Source of the DNA: Actinoplanes sp. KI2
Lineage (GTDB): Bacteria; Actinomycetota; Actinomycetes; Mycobacteriales; Micromonosporaceae
NCBI RefSeq assembly: GCF_025630775.1
Contig: NZ_JAOSZE010000027.1
Location: 1-64,000, forward strand
Direction of reading: 5' to 3'
DNA: 64,000 nucleotides
Positions 1 to 9,100 of the stretch are shown piece after piece; the first letter of the stretch is position 1, and each line of letters begins with the position of its first letter. Under the pieces are notes generated by a model. That model saw nothing but the letters and a program-made list of their open reading frames with translations, was not told where the DNA came from and searched no databases. Position numbers and translations under genes: made by a program.

Positions 1-88
1 TGTCTTGGACGGCACCCATGACCGGACGATCGAGCCGGGCTGACGTAATCTCTCTCGCGGCAGGTCAGGGCACGCGACGGAGGCGGAG

Positions 89-916
89 TTGGCGCAGGGA
101 CTGCGGGTGAGCACCCGCAACGCGCGGTTCCAGCAGTGGGAGGCACTGCTCGGCAACCGGGCCAAGCGCCAGCGCCGCGGCGAGTTCCTCGTCCAGGGGG
201 TCCGGCCCATCACGATGGCCGTGACACACGGCTGGCAGATCCGGGAGCTGCTCTACGACGCGGGCGCCCGGCTGTCCGGCTGGGCCCGGGAGACCCTGAC
301 CGACGTCCCGGCCGAGAGGATCGCCGTCTCCCGCGAGCTGATGGCCGAGCTCGGCGGCAAGTCGGACACGGTTCCGGAGCTGCTGGCCGTGGTGGCGATG
401 CCCGAGGACAGCCTCGACCGCATCTCGGCCGGCCCGTCGATGCTGGTGGTCGTCTTCGACCGGCCGACCGGCCCGGGCAACATCGGCACGCTCGTCCGCT
501 CCGCGGACGCGTTCGGCGCGGACGGCGTCATCGTCACCGGCCACGCCGCCGACGTGTACGACCCCAAGGCGGTCCGGGCGAGCACGGGCTCGCTGTTCGG
601 GCTCCCGGTGGTGCGGGTGCCGTCGCACCAGGCGGTCCTCGCCTGGGTGCGGGAGGTGCGGGCCGGCGGCGTCGATCTGCGCGTGGTGGGCACCGACGAG
701 AACGGCGACCCGGACGCCGCGGCCCACGACTTCACCCGGCCCACACTGGCCCTCATCGGCAACGAGACGGCCGGCCTCAGCGCGGCCTGGCGCGACGCCT
801 GCGACGACCTGGTCCGGATCCCGATGTCCGGCACCGCCAGCTCCCTGAACGCGGCCGCGGCCGCCACCGTCGTGCTGTACGAAGCCGCCCGCCAGCGGAC
901 CGCCCACCACGCGTAG
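89..916 (+). CDS. TrmH/SpoU-family RNA 2'-O-ribose methyltransferase
   Basis: This 275-aa protein is a SpoU/TrmH methyltransferase, a family that transfers methyl from SAM to the 2'-OH of a ribose in tRNA or rRNA. The family motif 1 (RPTGPGNIGTLVRSADAFG, about residues 131-149) and motif 3 (GNETAGLSAAW, then MSGTASSLNAAAAATVVLYE-like C-terminus) are complete and form the trefoil-knot SAM site. An N-terminal substrate-binding region precedes them. I chose the TTG at 89 because GGAGG lies 5 nt upstream; a GTG at 107 (start of VSTRNARFQ) is the alternative. It is transcribed towards the converging esterase operon. The target nucleotide cannot be read from sequence. Confidence 0.9.
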   Translation: MAQGLRVSTRNARFQQWEALLGNRAKRQRRGEFLVQGVRPITMAVTHGWQIRELLYDAGARLSGWARETLTDVPAERIAVSRELMAELGGKSDTVPELLAVVAMPEDSLDRISAGPSMLVVVFDRPTGPGNIGTLVRSADAFGADGVIVTGHAADVYDPKAVRASTGSLFGLPVVRVPSHQAVLAWVREVRAGGVDLRVVGTDENGDPDAAAHDFTRPTLALIGNETAGLSAAWRDACDDLVRIPMSGTASSLNAAAAATVVLYEAARQRTAHHA

Positions 917-1014
917 CGGCGGCGTCGGCGGCGCTCATCGAGTCTTCCGTCGTCCGCGGCCCGGGAAAGCGGTCCGGATACGCCTGGGCCGCCCGCGCAG
1001 GTTACTGGACTACG

Positions 1015-2145
1015 TCAGGGGTGCCGGGCGCCGTCCGGGCCGGTGTGCGGGGCCGGACCGATGTGCGGGGCCGGGTAGTTGTGCGGGGCCGGGCGGGCCA
1101 GGTGGGCGGAGAGCCAGTCGAACGCCGGGCCCTCCATCTGCTTCCACACCTGGCCGCTGTGGCCGCCGCGCGGCACCTTGGCGGTCGCCACCGTGATCGG
1201 GGGCTTCGCCAGCGCGACGATGCTGCGCGAACCGTTGCGGGCGCTCCGGTCGTCGTCGGCCCAGCCGATCCAGAGGGCCACCGGCGGCGGCGCCAGGTGG
1301 CTGAGCCGCCACGCGATGTTGTTGGTCGTCGTCTCGCTGTGATCGCCGATCGTGATCCCCGGCCCGGCGAAGCCGGACAGGCTCGCCGCCGCGGCGTACT
1401 GATTCGGGTGTTTGAGCACGAGGTTCATCGCGCAGAACGCGCCGGCCGAGTAGCCGGTGAGCCCCCAGGCGGCGCGGTCGGTGCGGATCCTGAGGTGGCT
1501 GCGCGCCCAGGCGGGCACGTCCACGGTCAGGTACGTCTCGGCCTGCGGGCCGCCGGTCAGGTTCGTGCACTCGGTGTCGAGCAGCCGGTCGGTTGTCTGG
1601 TACGGCAGCAGGACCACGGTGGGCGCCATCCGGCCGGCCGCGATCTCCCGGTCGAGGTGGCCGGCGATGTCGAGCCGCTTGATCCACGCCTCCGGGGTGC
1701 CGGGGTAGCCGTGCAGCGCCTCGATCACCGGGAAGTCGAGGCTCTGGCCCTCCGGCGTGAAGTACGCGGCCGGCAGGTAGACGATCATCGGCATGGTCAT
1801 CTTGCTCGCCGGGCCGGGCACGAGATAGGTGGCGACTCGTCCGTTGCCCGGCCGGCCGATCGGCATCTCGGCGTCCACCCTGGTGTGGGACGAGGGCGTG
1901 GCGACCGGGGTGGGGCCCGGGTCCGCATAGGCCTTGTCGTCGGCCAGCGCGGCCCAGGTGGGGTAGGTCTCGGTCAGCCGGTTGAGCTCGAGCCCCGCGG
2001 TGGCCGCGATGCTCAGCACCATTGCCGCGATCAGGGTGCTCCGGCCGATGATGCGGATCCGGTCCCAGAGCAGCGCCAGCGCGCCGGTGACCGCCAGCGC
2101 CACGCACACGCCGGCGAGGATGGTGCCGAGCCCGTCGATGCTCAC
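1015..2145 (-). CDS. Membrane-anchored alpha/beta-hydrolase esterase
   Basis: The 376-aa product has two N-terminal hydrophobic segments (about residues 6-27 and 36-52) followed by an extracytoplasmic alpha/beta-hydrolase domain of the esterase-D/mycolyltransferase-like type. The nucleophile elbow is GYSAGA, preceded by the oxyanion-region HGYPGTPEAW, and a C-terminal GGHSGQVW segment probably carries the catalytic His. The GTG start at 2145 overlaps the stop of the upstream gene by 4 bp (GTGA), so the two are translationally coupled. It is the last gene of a three-gene operon behind an MprF-like enzyme, suggesting a role in the cell envelope. The substrate is not predictable. Confidence 0.8.
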   Translation of the reverse strand: MSIDGLGTILAGVCVALAVTGALALLWDRIRIIGRSTLIAAMVLSIAATAGLELNRLTETYPTWAALADDKAYADPGPTPVATPSSHTRVDAEMPIGRPGNGRVATYLVPGPASKMTMPMIVYLPAAYFTPEGQSLDFPVIEALHGYPGTPEAWIKRLDIAGHLDREIAAGRMAPTVVLLPYQTTDRLLDTECTNLTGGPQAETYLTVDVPAWARSHLRIRTDRAAWGLTGYSAGAFCAMNLVLKHPNQYAAAASLSGFAGPGITIGDHSETTTNNIAWRLSHLAPPPVALWIGWADDDRSARNGSRSIVALAKPPITVATAKVPRGGHSGQVWKQMEGPAFDWLSAHLARPAPHNYPAPHIGPAPHTGPDGARHP

Positions 2146-2852
2146 GACGGGAGCCGCTGCGGCGCGGCGAGCGACGGCGGGAGCGCCCGGACGGCCGAGT
2201 CGAAGTCGGCGGGCGCGTGCCCGGCGACGACCGGGGGATGGCCGGGCCAGGCGGCGGCCAGCGAGGTCCACCGCGGATCGGCCAGCAGCACCAGGCCGTC
2301 CCCGACCCGGGCGTCCCGACGCAGCAGCTCGGACAGGTCCGCCAGGGACGGCGCGGTGGTACCGGGGGTGGGCTGGAGAATGAGGGTCACCAGGCCGGTC
2401 GCCGCCGCGGCTCGCCGGCGGGTCTCGGGCACGCCGGGCCCGGAGGTCAGCGCTAGGACGACCGGGAAGGCGCGATCGGCGTGCGCGCCGTACTCGGACG
2501 CGGTGACCAGCAGCGGCGCCGCGGCCAGGTGCCAAGCCGCGGCCTCCGGCGGTGACCAGGCGATCGTGCCGTCGGCGTCGAGCTCGCCGTCGAGCCGGCC
2601 GGCCGGCGGCGCGGGGGCGACGACGGCGTTCTCCGCGCCACCGAGCACCCGCCAGGACGGGTAGAAGCACTCCTGCCGGTTCACCACCAGGCCGATCTCC
2701 GCGACCAGCAGCACCTCGATCGCCACCAGCCCGGCGATGCGGAACGGTAGCCGTTTGCGGCCCGGCAGCCGCCAGAAGCGCACCGTGGCCGCGCCGGCGG
2801 CCAGCACCAAGAAGCCGGTGAGCAGGATCAGCGGCAAGCCGGTCAGGCTCAT
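2142..2852 (-). CDS. Hypothetical membrane protein between LPG synthase and esterase
   Basis: The 236-aa protein begins with two membrane segments (about residues 4-24 and 37-55) followed by a soluble, Ala/Pro-rich domain that appears extracytoplasmic. The soluble part contains ATPLLVTASEYGA-like hydrolase-style strands but no recognisable catalytic motif, so I assign no function. Its ATG overlaps the stop of the MprF-like gene (ATGA) and its stop overlaps the esterase start (GTGA), which indicates a tightly coupled operon and perhaps a complex. It may be a degenerate hydrolase partner of the downstream esterase, but that is a guess. Confidence 0.7.
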   Translation of the reverse strand: MSLTGLPLILLTGFLVLAAGAATVRFWRLPGRKRLPFRIAGLVAIEVLLVAEIGLVVNRQECFYPSWRVLGGAENAVVAPAPPAGRLDGELDADGTIAWSPPEAAAWHLAAAPLLVTASEYGAHADRAFPVVLALTSGPGVPETRRRAAAATGLVTLILQPTPGTTAPSLADLSELLRRDARVGDGLVLLADPRWTSLAAAWPGHPPVVAGHAPADFDSAVRALPPSLAAPQRLPS

Positions 2853-4672
2853 TTGCCGGTCTCCACGCCGCCCGGGGACGGTGTTGCTGCCGGCGCCTGG
2901 TCCTTCGGCCCGCGCGGGGCAGCCGGGCCCCTCCGGGGCTCATGGGCCGGCAGGAACGCCTCGGCGCTGAGCGCGGCGACCGCGATCCGCGGCAGATCGC
3001 GGGCCGACGGGAAGCACAGGAACCGCGGCTGCCAGTCCGGCAGGTACTTCGCGTTGGCCCGGTAGAGCGACTCGATCTGCCACAGGCGCGAAGCCATCCG
3101 CAGGACGCGTGACCAGAGCCGGATCACCGGGCCCGCGCCCAGTTCCTCGGCGCGGGCGAACACCGAGCGCAGCACCGCGAAGTTGAGCGAGATCCGCTCG
3201 ACGCCGAGGTCCGGCGCCGCCTCGATCGCCGCGACGACCATCAGCTCGGTCAGCCCGTTCGGCGCGGTACGGTCGCCGCGCATCAGATCGAGCGACAACC
3301 CGCGGCGGCCCCACGGCACGAACTGCAGCAGCCCGCGCAGCCGCCCGTCCTCGTCGTGGCAGAGGACCAGCAGGCAGTCGCCGTCCTCCGGGTCGCCCAG
3401 CCGGGACAGCGCCATCGAGAAGCCACGCTCGACCTTGCCGTCGCGCAGCGCGTTCGCGCAGGCCACGGTCTCGGCGAAGCGCTCCTCCGGGAGGTCGCGC
3501 TGCCGCACCACCTGACACGAGTAGCCGGAGCGCCGCATCCGGGCGACGGCCTGGCGTACCCCGCGCATCGCCCGGCCCTCCAGCGTGAAGCCGCCGACGT
3601 CGACGATGGCCTCGTCACCCAGCTCGATGACATCGAGGCCGGCCTTCTGGTACGCCCGTCCGCCCGCGGTGCCGCAGGCCAGCACCCCCGGCGTCCACCC
3701 GTGCCGGGCACAGTCGGCCAGCCACTGCCCGATCGCGCGCGGCCACTCGGAGGGCAGGCCCAGCGGATCGCCCGAGGCCAGACTGACCCCATTGACGATC
3801 TTGTACGCCACGGCGGCCCTGCCCGAGGGCGACCAGAGCACCTGCTTGTCGTCGCGCAGGGCGAAGTAGCCGAGCGAGTCGCCGTCGCCGTGCTTGTCGA
3901 GCATCGCCCGCAGCCGGTCCCGGTCGCCGGCGTCCCGGGTCCGCGCGCCGGTGCAGGGACGCAGCAGCAGAATGCCGGCCGAGGCGAACGCGAGCAGGCC
4001 GAACGCGCCGGTCGTGACCGTCACGGTCAGGCCGCCCAGCGGGTGCTGGAAATGGATCGGGCCGGTGACGCCGATCAGGCCCAGCCCGGCGTGCTCCGCC
4101 CAGCGCAGCATGCCGGGCCGGCCGTCGAGCCGGTTGACCCGTACGGCGATCTCGAGGAACCCCAGGACGAAGCCGGCGGTCAGGAACATCGCGCAGGCCC
4201 GCGCGGCCCGCCACCGGTTGCCCGGGTCGGTCTCGGCGGTGAACTGATCGCGCTTGACCACCAGCAGTGCCGCGACCACACCGCAGAAGACCAACGGCGC
4301 CAGCCCACCCTTGACCAGGTGCAGGCCGACGCTGACCAGGGAGAGCACCAGCGCGAGCTGCCAGGCGCGGCGCTTGCCGCGGCGCAACCCGGCACCCAGA
4401 TAGATGAGCAGGACCCCGATGACCGCGGTGGCCGCGCGCGCGGTGAGCATGCCGGCGGTGGGCACCATGTCGGCGAGCAGCGCGAACCGGTGATGCCGCG
4501 GCGGTAGCACGGCGAACACGGTGCCGACCAGGCCGACGAACTGCACCAGCCGGGACACCGCGCGGCGGGACGACGGCGGCTGCTGCCACCGGCGGACCCC
4601 CGCGTCGCCGTCGTCCCGCGCCGCGCCCGGCGTCCGCTCCAGCACCGATGACCTACTCGGTTCCATCGACAT
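2849..4672 (-). CDS. MprF-like bifunctional LPG synthase/flippase (DUF2156)
   Basis: The roughly 607-aa protein has an N-terminal block of about six membrane helices (residues about 50-270) and a C-terminal DUF2156 domain typical of phosphatidylglycerol lysyltransferases (DPLGLPSEW, GDEAIVDVGGFTLEGRAMRGVRQAV, then LSLDLMRGD and the ISLNFAVLRS motif). Family members transfer an amino acid from aminoacyl-tRNA to phosphatidylglycerol, lowering surface negative charge and giving resistance to cationic peptides. I chose ATG 4672 or the second ATG at 4666, which has GGAG at better spacing; the open frame extends to 4720 without a ribosome site. It heads an operon with the membrane protein and esterase downstream. 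The membrane half is shorter than the 14-helix flippase of Staphylococcus MprF. Confidence 0.85.
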   Translation of the reverse strand: MSMEPSRSSVLERTPGAARDDGDAGVRRWQQPPSSRRAVSRLVQFVGLVGTVFAVLPPRHHRFALLADMVPTAGMLTARAATAVIGVLLIYLGAGLRRGKRRAWQLALVLSLVSVGLHLVKGGLAPLVFCGVVAALLVVKRDQFTAETDPGNRWRAARACAMFLTAGFVLGFLEIAVRVNRLDGRPGMLRWAEHAGLGLIGVTGPIHFQHPLGGLTVTVTTGAFGLLAFASAGILLLRPCTGARTRDAGDRDRLRAMLDKHGDGDSLGYFALRDDKQVLWSPSGRAAVAYKIVNGVSLASGDPLGLPSEWPRAIGQWLADCARHGWTPGVLACGTAGGRAYQKAGLDVIELGDEAIVDVGGFTLEGRAMRGVRQAVARMRRSGYSCQVVRQRDLPEERFAETVACANALRDGKVERGFSMALSRLGDPEDGDCLLVLCHDEDGRLRGLLQFVPWGRRGLSLDLMRGDRTAPNGLTELMVVAAIEAAPDLGVERISLNFAVLRSVFARAEELGAGPVIRLWSRVLRMASRLWQIESLYRANAKYLPDWQPRFLCFPSARDLPRIAVAALSAEAFLPAHEPRRGPAAPRGPKDQAPAATPSPGGVETGK

Positions 4673-4829
4673 TTCTCCGTCCCCCCGACGACCCACCGGA
4701 AGCATGACGCCTGCACGCAAGGGGCAATCTGCCCGATCGACCGCCCGCTGGACATCGGCCGGAAGTCAGCAACCTTTTCCGGGTCCTACGACTTTGGGCC
4801 GAGCCGATCGCGTTCCAGGTCGCGGGCGG

Positions 4830-5501
4830 TCACCAGGCGACGACTCCCTGGCGGCTCGGCTGGAGCGAGCCGAGCTGAAGCTTCGTCATCGTGATGGCAT
4901 TGGCCGCCGGGTTCGGGAAGCCCTCCAGCTCGGCGACGTCGCCGTCGGTCGATGCCTGGAGGTTGAACCGGAGGGTGTTGCCGACGCCGCAGGAGGCATC
5001 GGCCTTGTCGCAGGCGGTCCACTTGATGCCGGCGAAGGCGGTCGTGCCCGGCCTGAGGACGGTCCGCACCGGGGCGCCCGGCTGATCGACCCGGGTGGTC
5101 CGCACCGGCACCACCTCGTCGGCCGCGTTGACCAGCGAGATCGAGGCCCAGCCGTCGACGACGCAGGTGCTCTTCGTCTTGTTGGTCAGCGTGACCAGCG
5201 CCATGCGGGTCGTGCCGCTGTTGCGCTCGGGCTGCAACGTGACGACCGCGCCTACGTCGCCGGTCCGGCAGGCGGCGACTGTCGTGCCCCGGCTCCCGGA
5301 GCCCGGCGTGCTGGTTCCCGACGTACTGTTTCCCGGCGTGCTGATGCCCGTTCCGGCGGCATGTCCGCTCGGCGCCACGCTGATCGGGGCGATCGCCGAG
5401 CCGGTGGCCGGCGTGGCGGCGGGCCGGTCGGCCGCGCAGGCGGCGGAGGAGAGGAGCACGGCGGCGGCAATCGCGGGCACGGCCAGAACGGCGGGACGCA
5501 T
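4830..5501 (-). CDS. DUF4232 lipoprotein
   Basis: The 223-aa product has a signal peptide with a lipobox (LSSAAC, Cys about 22) and is predicted to be a cell-surface lipoprotein. After a Ser/Thr/Pro/Gly linker with several repeated NSTSGTSTPG-like residues, the C-terminal 140 residues form a DUF4232 domain: it begins with CRTGDVGAVV, has TKSTCVVDGWASISLV in the centre and two further Cys (ACDKADASC), a pattern common in actinobacterial exported proteins. The function of the domain is unknown. The next minus-strand gene upstream is another lipoprotein. Confidence 0.85.
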   Translation of the reverse strand: MRPAVLAVPAIAAAVLLSSAACAADRPAATPATGSAIAPISVAPSGHAAGTGISTPGNSTSGTSTPGSGSRGTTVAACRTGDVGAVVTLQPERNSGTTRMALVTLTNKTKSTCVVDGWASISLVNAADEVVPVRTTRVDQPGAPVRTVLRPGTTAFAGIKWTACDKADASCGVGNTLRFNLQASTDGDVAELEGFPNPAANAITMTKLQLGSLQPSRQGVVAW

Positions 5502-5613
5502 CAGTCGGATCCTTCGCGGAGTGGAAATCGGTGTCGCTCACTCTGCGGGGATCGACGTGCCGGTGGCCCGGACCGCCCACCGGATGGCACGAATGAAGTA
5601 GGTGTCCCGGCGG

Positions 5614-6072
5614 TTACAGCCCGCAGGCGGAGATCTGCCAGGTGCCGTCGATTTTGTCGAGCACCATGCCGTGTCCGTTGGTCATGTGGTAAGCGGCGAA
5701 GGACATGGTCCAGCTGCTCCTCGGCTTCGGCGTCCCGTTGACCTTGACGGTGACCGAGTCGACGGTGCCCACGTCCCGGGTGGCGATCCGCACCTCGGCC
5801 GAGCCGTGGCTCCTTCCGCTGTGGACCGTGACCTGGCCCAGCGTGCGCTGCTCGCCGACCGGGAGCTCTTCGTACCCGCGCTGCACCGCTCCGGCGCAGT
5901 CGCCGAGCCGGTTGCGCAGGTCGGCGCTGAACAGCCGGCAGGCGCCGGCGAAGTCGCGGGCGGCGGTGCGCCGGAAGTAGTTGGTCGCCACGCCGCTGGC
6001 CGCGCCGGACGGCACGTCGCCGCAGCCGGCCACCGCGAGCGCGACCGCCGCGAGCCACGCGGCCCGCCTCAT
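5614..6072 (-). CDS. Small secreted lipoprotein
   Basis: From ATG 6072 the protein is 152 aa (MRRAAWLAA...). It has a short Arg-rich start, a hydrophobic stretch and the lipobox AVAGC (Cys about 17), followed by a mixed domain with two Cys (ACRLFS and DCAGAV) that may pair, and ending in WQISACGL. The pattern ATNYFRRTAARDFAGACRLFSADLR resembles small NTF2-like lipoproteins of actinobacteria whose role is unknown. A GTG at 6087 is an alternative start. It is divergent from the large AfsR-type regulator, with about 120 bp between them. Confidence 0.7.
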   Translation of the reverse strand: MRRAAWLAAVALAVAGCGDVPSGAASGVATNYFRRTAARDFAGACRLFSADLRNRLGDCAGAVQRGYEELPVGEQRTLGQVTVHSGRSHGSAEVRIATRDVGTVDSVTVKVNGTPKPRSSWTMSFAAYHMTNGHGMVLDKIDGTWQISACGL

Positions 6073-6192
6073 CCGGATCCCGCTCACCGAGAGCACCCTT
6101 CCGCCGTCACGGTGCGATGATCTCATCGGCCATTCAGAGTCCGTTCATACCCCGCCGCGCGCACTACCATCGACGCGACGCGGAGGGACGGG

Positions 6193-9100
6193 ATGCAGCT
6201 GCGGTTACTGGGCACGGTCGAGGCGCAGGCGCGGGGCCGGCGGATCGTCCTCGGGCCGCGCAAGCAGCGGCTGGTGCTCGCGGTCCTGGCCCTGGAGGTG
6301 AACCGGCCCGTCTCGATCGAACGGCTGGTGGAGCTGGCCTGGCCGATCGCGCCGCCGCGCACCGCCGAGCACGCGATCCGGGTCTGCGTCTCGGGCCTGC
6401 GTACGGCGCTGGCCGGCGCCGGGGTCGGCGCCGCGGAAGCCGGCGTCCGTACCCATGGCACCGGCTATCTGCTGCGAACCGATGCACTGTCCATCGATGT
6501 CCACCGGTTCCGGGCGCTGCTCGACGAGGCCCGCCATGCGCCGGACGACCGGATCCGGGTGTCGATCCTCGACCGCGCGCTGGCCCTGTGGTCGGGGCCG
6601 CCGCTGGCCGGCACGGTGCCGATCGAGTCGTACGACCGGCTGTGCGCCGGGCTCGACGAGGTGCACCGCTCGGCGGTGGCCGACCAGATCGACGCCCGGC
6701 TGCGCCTGGGCCACCACCACGAGCTCGTCGCCGACCTGACCACCCTGGTGGCGGCCGACCCGCTCGACGAGCGGCGGCTGGGCCAGCTGATGCTCGCCCT
6801 GCACCGAGCCGGCCGGGCCGGTGAGGCGCTGGCCGCCTACCAGGTCGGCCGGCGGAGACTGGCCGAGCAGTTGGGCGCGGACCCCGGCGCGGAGTTGCGC
6901 CGACTGCACCTGGCCATCCTGCGCGACGAGCCGGCGCTTCGACCGGCCGCCTCCTTGATGGGCGCTCCGGGACCGGGCGGGCCGGCCGAGGTCGCCGCGG
7001 CGGCGGGCGCTGGTGAGCCGGTCGCGGCCCGCCCGGCCGAGGTCGCCGCGACGGCGGGCGCTGGTGAGCCGGTCGCGGCCCGCCCGGCCGAGGTCACCGC
7101 GACGGCGGGCGCTGGTGAGCCGGCCGCGGGCCGCCCGGCCGAGGTCGCCGCGACGGCGGGCGCCGGTGAGCTGGCTCCGGGCCGCCCGCCGGCGCCGGCG
7201 CAGCTGCCCGCGGCGGTGGCCGGCTTCACCGGCCGGGCGGCGGCCCTGGCCGAGCTGGACGCGCTGCTGGACGCGGCGGCCGGCGGCCTCGCCATGGCGA
7301 TCGCGGTGATCGGGGGCAGCGCCGGAGTCGGCAAGACCGCGCTTGCTGTGCGATGGGCGCTCCAGCGGCGCGACCGCTTCCCCGACGGCCAGCTCTACGT
7401 CGACCTCGGCGGCTACGCGCCCGGCGGCACACCCATGCGGCCGCACCAGGCGCTCGCGCGGATGCTGCGAGCGCTCGGTGTCGCACCGGAGGAGATTCCG
7501 CTCGACCCGGCGGAGGCCGGCGCCCACTACCGCAGCCTGCTCGCGGACCGGCGCACCCTGATCGTGCTGGACAACGCGAACACCCCCGATCAGGTACGCC
7601 CGCTGCTGCCCGCCGGCCCGGGCTGCCTGGTGCTCGTGACCAGCCGGGACAGGCTGACCGGCCTGACCGCCCGGGACGGCGCGCGACCGCTGACCCTGGG
7701 CGTGCTCACCCCCGGCGAGGCCCGGGCGCTGCTCGCCACCCTGATCGACGCCGACCGTGTCGCGGCCGAGCCGGACGCCACCGCCGAGCTGGCGCGACTG
7801 TGCGGCTACCTGCCGCTGGCGCTGCGCATCGCCGCGGCCAACCTGGCCGGTCAGCAGCGGCGGAGCGTCGCGCAGCAGGTCGCCGAGCTGCGCGCCGGCG
7901 ACCGCCTGGGCATGCTGCAGGTGGACGGCGACGAGCACGCGGCCGTACGCGCATCGTTCGACCTGTCCTATGCGGCCCTGGCGCCCGAGACGCGCCGCCT
8001 TTTCCGGCTCGCCAGCCTGGCGCCGGGCGCGGACTTCACCGCTCCGGCCGCCGCGGCGCTGTCCGCCGCCGACCTGGCGGACACTGCTGCCGCGCTGGGC
8101 CGGCTGGTGAACGCGCATCTGCTCGACGAGCCGAGGCCGGGCCGGTTCGCGATGCACGACCTGCTCCGCCTTTACGCCCGGCAACTGGCCGACGCCGAGG
8201 ACGGCGCGGAGCGCGACGCCGCTGCCGGCCGGCTGGAGGCCTTCTGTCTGGCCGGCGTCGACGCCGCGGCCCGGGTGCTGTACCCGCAGATGCAACGCCT
8301 GCCGCTGGACCCGCGGATGCAACGCCTGCCGCTGGACCCGCGGATGCAACGCCTGCCGCTGGACCCGCAGATGCAACGCCCGCCGCCGGACCCGCGGATG
8401 CAACGCCTGCCGCTGGACCCGCAGATGCAACGCCTGCCGCTGGACGTCGCGACGCCCGCCGAGCCGCTCGATCACGCCACGGCGCTGGCCTGGCTCGAGG
8501 ACGAGCGGCCCAACCTGGTCGCCGTGGTCGGCGCCGCGGCCGACGCCGGCCGGCCGGCCGCCTGGCTGCTCACCGACGCCCTGCGCGGGTATTTCTGGAT
8601 GCGGCGGTACGCCGACGACTGGCTGGCCGTGGGCGAGGCCGCCCTGGCCGCGGCGGTGGCCGCCGCCGATGCGCCCGGGCAGGCCGCCGCGCACCTCTGC
8701 CTGGCCCAGGCGAACCGCTGGCTCACCCGGCACGACGCCGCCGTCCACCACTTCGTCGAGGCCCGGGACCGGGCGCGGGCGGCAGGCTGGCCGGAGGGGG
8801 AGGCGGCGGCGGTAGGCAGCATCGCCAACCTCTACCGGGACCAGGGCCGGCTCGCCGAGTCCGCGGACCATCATCGCGCGGCGCTGGCCATCTTCGAACG
8901 TACCGGCGCCCTGGCCGGCCAGGCGGTGAGCCTGGGCAACCTCGGCAACGTCCTGTTCGAGTCGGGCCGGCTGGACGAGGCGATCGAGCATCTCCGTACC
9001 AGCCTGCGGGTGTACGAGCGGATCGGTGCCCGGAACGCTCGCGGCCACATCCTCAACAGTCTGGGCTGCACCTACCACGCCCTCGGCCGGCTCGACGACG

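Noticed and set aside
8284-8445. CRISPR-like regular repeats
   Set aside because: The units are contiguous, in-frame and without unique spacers; they are a coding minisatellite.
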